Shown here one piece after another: positions 14,805-21,118 of a DNA stretch of 21,118 nucleotides. This DNA comes from Spirogloea muscicola. Lineage: Eukaryota > Streptophyta > Zygnematophyceae > Spirogloeales > Spirogloeaceae. Positions within the stretch are counted from its first letter, which is position 1, and each line of letters starts with the position of its first letter. The stretch covers positions 598,022-619,139 of the forward strand of contig WELB01000048.1 in NCBI GenBank assembly GCA_009602725.1. Direction: 5' to 3'. A program made the position numbers and the translations under genes. Under the pieces are notes generated by a model. The model was not told the DNA's origin. It worked only from the letters and a program-made list of their open reading frames with translations, and did not search any database.

Positions 14805-17800
14805 ATGGCGGCACCACTGCAGCGGAGCTCCGCAGCGCGGCTGGCCCGGCGGCTGCTGAGAGGCCCAGCAGCGGCCGCCAGCCGCAGCAGCTCTGCCGTG
14901 CCGCGTCCATCCCCACCACCACCAGCACCAACACAGGCAGAATGGGCCACCGGGCGCCCGTTCCGTGGCACTGTGTGGCGGCAGCTCATGCAGAGAGCGC
15001 CACTGGGGACGGCCGCTGCCGCAGAGCCTCAGCAGGCGCCGAGTGCGCCGGATGGCAAGCCATACCAGGTCCGCCTAAAGGTGTAGACTTCGGATTGACG
15101 TGTAGAATCAGGAAAGGATTTAGCTTTCATACCCAGCTGCCAACTTTGGAGTTCTGAATCCTGGAGCTGCTGAGTGAGCCCACCGCCGCTGCTCGACGCT
15201 GCATACAGGTCGTGCGCCTCGACGCTGGCGGCGGGCACCGGCGCATGGCTCTCGACCTCGACGAGCTGGTGAGGCTCTCTCTCGCTCTCTTCTCCTTCTC
15301 GCTCTCGCATTCGCTGCGCAGCAGAGGGGCCACTGCGGCGCTCCTCCTCACTGGTGTCGCTGAGGTTGAAGGCTTCAGCCATTATCGGCCGTCAATGCTT
15401 GCTGCAGGGCATGCGGCCCCGGGACCTGGACGCGGTCGACAGCTCCTCATTCGCGCCGAAGCGGGCTGTCCTGGCCATCCGCAGCAACAAAGTGAGCCCC
15501 CCCTGGCCACTGCGCCAAGAACCCTCCTTTACCACGCCAGACATCCCCGAGGCCGAGGTCCATGACTCTGAGCCGGAGCTTCACGCGCAGCTTCTTGTGA
15601 GGATGGAGAATGTGCGCGCCGTGGTGGCTGAGGATTACGCCCTCTTCTTCGATGCGCGCCGCCCGAGGTGAGCCCTCCTCCTTCTTGGTCCCCCGGCCTG
15701 TCGTTCCTCCTCACTTGCAGAACTCCAGGCTGCCCAAAGCCTTTCTCGGCTGTGTACAGGGTGCTGACGCCGCATGCGTCCATTGTAGACGTGACATAAT
15801 CTTAGCTGCATGAGGCATGAGAGTCGCACCCAACTTTCAAGGACACTAGCATTGCACACCAATGACTATCTCTAAGTTTTGGTGCTTATATGTTGAGCAC
15901 GTTTTGCGGATCAGCAAATCAGTTCCCCTGGATTTTCGATGCAAGTTCTTGCTGAGGTGTGCTGCAGGGCGTCTGCAAAGCGGCACCGGCCGCTTAGCGC
16001 CGGCGCCACAGCGCTGTCGGTCGACAAGGAGGACAACGGCAGCAGAAACGGCGGCGGCGACCAGGAGGAGGATGGCCAAGGAGGTGGCGACAGGCACGTG
16101 CACGGTGGATACATCCGGTGGGTGACCTCGGCCTCTCAACAAAGTCCAGAGAAGCCATGGTCCTTCATTTTGCTTTGCTTCGAGATCAAGCTGTCTTCTT
16201 ATGCTACTCAGACGTCGCACATTGTATCAGCAGCTGAGGCGCTCATCAGCGTTGCCAGGTCGACGGATGCGTTCGCGATGACCATGTCAGAGCTGGAGCG
16301 ACGGCCGGCATCGCCCACATGGGGCACCATGCCCTTCCGGCTCCGCATGCTCGAAGGCATCCTGCACGAGACCACCTCCTTCTTCGACCACAAGTTTGAG
16401 AGGCAGGGCGGCACAACACAAACTCCAACAGCATCACCATTTGCTATACTTTCTTCAGAAGGACCAAAGATGAATGGCAGCGTGACCCAGGTTCTTGCAG
16501 AGTCACTCATCTTTGTGATTGAGGACTTATTTTGTAAAGATTCTGCTGCCATTTCACTTCTATTCCCTCCTGCTCAGAGAAGGCTGCGGATGGTCGTGGA
16601 ACGGATGCTGGAGGACCTCACGGAGGACGTGAGCTTGGCTGGGTACGGGCTCGCATGATGCTCAACAATGGGTTGCTCTGGGACTCGATCATGTGGATGG
16701 ATTTGAGATCGATTGTGCAATCGGTCTACTTACTCTTAAGTGAGGGAGCCGCTGGACGATTCACATGTATTTCAGCACGGCTGACAATCAGGGTGGGGTT
16801 TGTCATGGCGAAGCTTGCACCGCCTGCTGCCACTAAAGGGAGCTCTCACGAGCCTTGAAAATGACGTACGTGAGACTCACTCGGCTATTGAGGAGGTGAT
16901 CTCTTCGAGCTCCCTGTCTTGGCACTCAGCCTTTCTGCTATCCACGTCCGCTCTCTCAACAATAGTTGGGCTAATGTGCTCTGGCTAATCCTCACTTGCT
17001 GGTGTACAAGACGATAGTACAGCATGGAGTTATTGTGTTCACCTTGTATGACGTTCTCGAGGTGCTGTGCTCTGCACAGGTGCTCGGCAATGACGACATG
17101 CTTGGGCTCCTGTGCGACGGGTCCTCCCCGCAGTCTTGGCCCGAGGCAGTCGGCGACTCGGCATACTATGATCTCGGCGCGACCTCCGGCGGGCATAGTG
17201 AGTGCCTCGAAGAATGTTGGCGGTCACTGGGCCAGTCTGGTAGCTTTGGCATTTGTGATTGACAATGGGTTGGTATCTTGGTCTCAAGTCAGATCATCTC
17301 AGCTTAGACTGTAAAGTAAGTCAAAGTTGCAGCACAATCACAACTTATCTACGATCTACGATAAAGCATGCAAATCATTAACGGCATGCTGATTGACCAC
17401 GGAGGCTGCGACCGATGGACGAGCTTATCAGAGCTCCTTGTCACCAGCTTGTGCCACACTGCTGTCCATGTTCTTGATGCAGGACGCAGAACTGGCTCCC
17501 AGGCAGTAGAGGAACGGCAACACAAGGCTAAGGCAGCCACAGTGGACATGCTCATCTCTTACACTAACGAGGTACGAGGCAAGGGCAGAGACTTCCAACT
17601 TCCAACATGATTGATCATGGCAGAGGATCTTTGGGACCCGCAGAATTGGCTCTTAAGGAGGAATTGTGAAAGCCCATCAAGACTGAGTTTCTGATTCAGG
17701 CATGGGTCCTGCTGCTGACTCGCATCTGGCAGCTCAATCTTATTAATCACCAAGCTTGTGGCATGCTCGTGTCGCCTGTGCCAGCTGCAAGATGTAGGGG

Positions 17801-19621
17801 GTGCACTCTCGGAGCTTCGTACCAACATGGAAGCGGCACAAGAGGTCCGTTGGCTTGTACATGCCCAGATCCTGAGCACATTGCAGAAAAACGCACGTGC
17901 ATTCGAAAGGATAAGGGTCGTGAAGCACAAAGGTGTTATTGAAGAGATAGATGCGTTAGTGGCCTGCTTACAAGCTGCTGGCCTGGGAGTCGGGCAGGTG
18001 TGGGAGCTAGGGCTGGACACTACGCGCAACCGCATCATCCGGATCAACCTCTTCACGTCCATTGCTACTCTCTGCCTGACCTCGTGAGATCACCTCACAG
18101 TCTCTTGAATTCCTGTCAACAATTTTAATCTTGCAGTGCCCAGAACTTCCTCATGATGTGGACCATAATGTACAGATACGCATCGAGCTGACAGTCACAG
18201 CCTTCCTTGGCATTCGAAATTTATAACCCTTCAGAAACATGTACTTGTCGCAGACCGATGACAGTTGGACAAGCATGTTAATACAAGCATGCTAACATAT
18301 CAGTCTTGTGGCAATCACTGGATCAGACCCAACAGTCGGCACTGCCCTTGTTTAATGTGGGCGCAGGGCAACTGTACCAGCTGCCTTTTTTGGCATGAAC
18401 ATTCCCAAGTGAGTTTCACTGCGAAGCTGCTTCTCGTTGGCAAGTCATCTGCCATGGCAAGCTGGGCTGAATAAATCTTCAAGTGGCAGGTAGCCTCAAT
18501 CAGGGCTAATCTCAAAGCAACCTCACTAAACGCTGTCATGTGGCGCAATCTCAGTGGGGTGGAGGACCACCCGCACTTTTTTGCTTATGTGGTAGGTAGC
18601 ACTGCGCTGTCCTCAGTTGCAATACTTGCAGTCTTCATTTACTTCTTCCAGATTCGACCGAGCACGGCTGACAGGAGACGTGCCCAAGTAGGCCTTTTCT
18701 CTTGTCTTATCTCTGCATACTGATTGACCATACATGTGTTTGATCAAATGCATGGTACCATGCTTGTTTGTAAGTTGATGCTACATCGGGTTGCCTGGTG
18801 ACAATTCCAGCTTGTCCTGAACAATCTTTCCATGAACAAGGAGTGATGACCTCTTCTCTGCCCATATGATGTAACAATTCCTGTCCACACTTGCAGGACC
18901 AAGCAGCGCTTCGGGACCTTCTTCAGCATATGGACGACATTGACGATATAGTCCACGCCGTAGCTAGCCGAGGTGGGCCTTGGTTTGTCAGTGCTTATAG
19001 TGATCCTGCAAGGCTAGGCATGGTTTCAGGTCTTGCTTGTTCAAGACTTGGCCAACAGAAGCTGGTGCTTGGTGTGCACTCCGCTTAATTCACACCGCTG
19101 ACTGGCAACGTACGTATCTGCTAGGGCTGCATAATTTCAACGCTTAAAATGAGCTATGCCTGAGTCATTACTACCTTGGAATCTGCAGATGGAATAGTGA
19201 AAAAGGACGACTTCCTTCTCCTGTGCAAGGCTCACCCATCTGCCAAGAACGTCCGCAAGGTGAGGGGCCCACGTTCTTTGAGAGCGAACAAGCACAAGCC
19301 ATGTCTGTTCTTGTGCGGCTGTACTTAAGCTGGCATCTCAGGCATGCATCAACTGTAGAATTACTGCGTATTGCAGAGGGAGCTGGACCTTGTGTTCAGG
19401 ATGCTTGACACAGACCACGACGGGCGCCTTGATGTACGTCTTGTGCATCTTCGCAATCTAAGAGTTGCCATAGCATGCACATCCTGCCCGTGTTGCAGTT
19501 CCTGGGTGTTCTTAAGGCTACTGGAGAAAACTTGTCCTCAATCAGTCAAAGTGGCCATGCATACTCCATGTTTCCAGAGAGACATGGTACTTGCTTGTTG
19601 GGCAAGTTGGCTTTTGAGTAG
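14805..19621 (+). CDS. MRS2: MRS2/CorA-type Mg2+ transporter with C-terminal EF-hand region
   Basis: Membrane Mg2+ channel of the CorA/Mrs2 family, probably in the mitochondrial inner membrane. Exons: 14805-15068, 15209-15268, 15408-15491, 15591-15667, 15760-15777, 15968-16117, 16259-16402, 16580-16642, 16814-16895, 17080-17197, 17483-17571, 17785-17844, 17998-18083, 18367-18408, 18555-18687, 18897-18972, 19189-19259, 19377-19433, 19499-19621. Residues 1-45 are Arg/Ala/Ser-rich without acids, a mitochondrial-type leader. Family motifs follow: MRPRDLDAVD, MENVRAVVAEDYALFFDAR, MPFRLRMLEGIL, LHRLLPLKGALTSLEND, GNDDMLGLL, ELRTNMEAAQEVWELGLD and RNRIIRINLFT. The signature GMN (441-443) closes membrane helix 1 (about 419-440); GVEDHP leads to helix 2 (about 455-477). 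The frame then continues: DGIVKKDDF (516-524, degenerate EF loop) and DTDHDGRLD (550-558, good EF loop start). The 18-nt exon 5, the start of exon 7, the GC donor after 16402 and the 3' end are uncertain; the last exon may extend or splice on towards 19795-19858. Confidence 0.88.
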
Positions 19622-20062
19622 TGGTTGCGTCTTCGTAAGTAGTGGCTGTGTAACTGCACTATTGCACAACCTGCAGTCAGCACTAAGGTCATAGCCAATT
19701 CTGGCAACCTTTGGCAGATGCTTCTGCGACCGCGAGGTGCCCTCTTAAAGGACCTGATCATACTTTCAGTCATCTGCTTGGCAGGCGAAGGAGATTCGAG
19801 CGGCCTTGGAAAATCATCAGCAAGCACATCCACACCGAGAGTTCTTCTCTGCTCGCAGGTTTTGGGAATGATTGTAAGCTTCTTGGGTGTTAACTCTCGT
19901 TTGCCATTTCTATATGCAAGAACAAGGCTGCTCCAATCTGCAGCCTGTTCAGGAGAATATAAGAAACTAAAGAGTAGTTGAAGACCTCGAACATGCTATG
20001 ATTCAGTATTACCACCCCCTGCATTTGTAAGTGTAATGTGTTCACAGCGGATTGGGTTGCTT

Positions 20063-20102
20063 GCAAGTAGAGCCGCTTTGAGGCAAGTAGAGCCGCTTTA
20101 AG
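20063..20102 (+). repeat. Two-copy tandem repeat, 20-bp unit
   Basis: GCAAGTAGAGCCGCTTTGAG at 20063-20082 is followed directly by GCAAGTAGAGCCGCTTTAAG, differing at one base. It is a recent local duplication in noncoding DNA. Confidence 0.9.
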
Positions 20103-20596
20103 AGTAGGTAACCTGCCAACTACGTAGAGGAACCAACTCATTTGCTTCTCTAGCAACACTTATCTCGTCACTGCCACACGGAGTTTGAATACAGAGCAGA
20201 CTGCTAAAAAGTCTTGCTTTGTGCTGACTCACTCAAGGCAAATCATAAACAACAGCATGACAAAACCCTTGAGTTGCCATTGACACAATGTTGGGAGAGC
20301 AGTCTGGAAGTGAGGTCAGCAGGCTGACGAGGACACGTGCCTATATATGTGATGGACAAACTGTCTGCTATCTCATGTACCAAGTTCACCAGCATGTCTA
20401 CATGTACCCATACATGTAGCAACAATACCTCTAGTTGCAAGCGCTGAAGTGGTATCAGTCAACAGGTGTGCCGCATGCTGTTGCAACACCTGAATGTTGA
20501 GACTGTAACTAAGTAAAGTTCCCGAAGTCAGGGGCTGCTGCAGCCTCATGAAGACGCTGGCTCAATCGAGGGTTTTGCGAGACCCCTCGAGATTTA

Positions 20597-20620
20597 CAGC
20601 AGCAGCAGCAGCAGCAGCAG
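20597..20620 (+). repeat. (CAG)8 trinucleotide tract
   Basis: Eight perfect CAG units. On the minus strand the tract would encode poly-Ala, poly-Leu or poly-Cys depending on frame; if the right-edge gene has an exon here it would be inside it, but this is not established. Confidence 0.9.
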
Positions 20621-20723
20621 CCTGCGGGCAGCCTTGCACTGCTCGTCCTCGCAGACATGTCTCGCCAATTTTGTGCCCGAGAAGGTGAATGCAGGCCTTG
20701 CTTGTGCATCACGGGCCGGCGGC

Positions 20724-21116
20724 TCAGTCCTTGGCCCTCGCTACGACGACGAGCCGGTAGTCAATGCAGACGCGCTTGGACTGCGCCGCCGCCATGCCGC
20801 TGCTGCGGCTGGTCAACACGATGGACGGCACCGCCGAGACGACGTGCAGGCCCCCCGGGAGTGGCGGCGCCATGCTGCGGCGCCCATCGCTGCCGGGATC
20901 GTGGGCAGTGGCGATGGAGATCGGGCTCCCCGAAGACGTCGTTGAAAGCCGCGCGCCGTCGTTCGCCACAACACTGGCTGACAGAATTGAGAGCCGCGAG
21001 GACGGCTCAGCTGCGCGGGCATGCCACGGCGGCGGCGGCGGCCCTGCGAGCGCGGCCGCTGCGGCGGCCGGGTCTTGGCGGGAGGCGGGCGCAGCGGACG
21101 TCGTCAGCTCCCCGCC
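20724..21116 (-). CDS. Partial open frame entering from the right edge, unknown product
   Basis: On the minus strand a frame stays open from the window edge for 131 codons to a TGA at 20724. It begins with an Ala/Pro-rich stretch (poly-Pro, poly-Ala), then Ser/Thr-rich sequence, then a more ordered part with GGLHVVSAVPSIVLTS, SSGMAAAQSKRV and CIDYRLVVVARAKD. The GC-rich codon use and the ordered C-terminal part resemble the exons of the other genes here. A possible splice donor (GTCGTC|GTAGCG) lies 21 bases before the stop, so the true exon may end near 20745 and continue to the left. I recognise no family; it could be a plastid- or mitochondria-targeted protein, but the start is outside the window. 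Confidence 0.35.
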   Translation of the reverse strand, partial: GGELTTSAAPASRQDPAAAAAALAGPPPPPWHARAAEPSSRLSILSASVVANDGARLSTTSSGSPISIATAHDPGSDGRRSMAPPLPGGLHVVSAVPSIVLTSRSSGMAAAQSKRVCIDYRLVVVARAKD

Positions 21117-21118
21117 GA

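Larger units (their letters stand above)
19622..20723. other. Region after the transporter, gene end unresolved
   Basis: No complete gene is recognised. A strong acceptor (polypyrimidine run ending CTTGGCAG at about 19785) precedes an exon-like stretch to about 19858, which could be a further transporter exon; depending on phase it reads as a helix with AKEIRAALENHQQ or a Ser/Thr-rich tail. A 2 x 20 bp tandem duplication lies at 20063-20102 and a CAG tract at 20597-20620. The part from 20500 to 20723 may contain downstream exons of the minus-strand frame at the right edge, but I cannot fix boundaries. Confidence 0.4.

Noticed and set aside
16655-16858. Plus-strand open frame overlapping the transporter exon at 16814-16895
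   Set aside because: It is in another frame from the LHRLLPLKGALTSLEND exon, which matches the MRS2 family and keeps phase with its neighbours.

Overview
This is nuclear DNA of a green alga. The genes are split into many short GC-rich exons by GT-AG introns, organelle-targeted proteins have Ala/Arg-rich leaders, and plant-type TTTAGGG-like tracts occur. One gene is a plastid GAPDH subunit B (GapB) with the CP12-like two-cysteine tail, found in streptophytes and some prasinophytes but not in core chlorophytes such as Chlamydomonas. I therefore favour a prasinophyte or early-diverging streptophyte alga; the species cannot be fixed from the sequence alone.

Layout. 1-974: AT-rich, no gene seen. 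975-3317 (-): tRNA (guanine-N7)-methyltransferase, TRM8/METTL1, 10 exons. 3318-5048: divergent intergenic region with telomere-like repeats, a minisatellite and a GGC tract. 5049-8903 (+): complete GapB, 11 exons, 457 aa. 8904-9553: convergent intergenic region. 9554-14157 (-): a Y-family translesion polymerase, 11 exons, 765 aa, with a Pol iota-like catalytic core and a C-terminal UBZ finger and PIP-like box. 14158-14804: divergent promoter region holding a pure 276-bp (TC)n tract. 14805-about 19621 (+): an MRS2/CorA-type Mg2+ transporter with a mitochondrial-type leader and, unusually, an EF-hand region after the second membrane helix. 19622-20723: gene end not resolved, small repeats. 20724-21116 (-): open frame running off the right edge.

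The exon models were built by hand from splice signals, phase continuity and family motifs. In all three long gene models and in TRM8 every exon joins in frame: 846, 1374 and 2298 nt for TRM8, GapB and the polymerase, and 1674 nt for the first 18 exons of the transporter. That continuity is the main support for them. The genes do not form one pathway; they are neighbouring housekeeping, photosynthesis, repair and ion-transport genes in alternating orientation. The most notable items are the EF-hand extension on the MRS2 transporter, the Pol iota-like enzyme in an alga, and inverted telomere-like tracts bracketing one exon of that polymerase gene.
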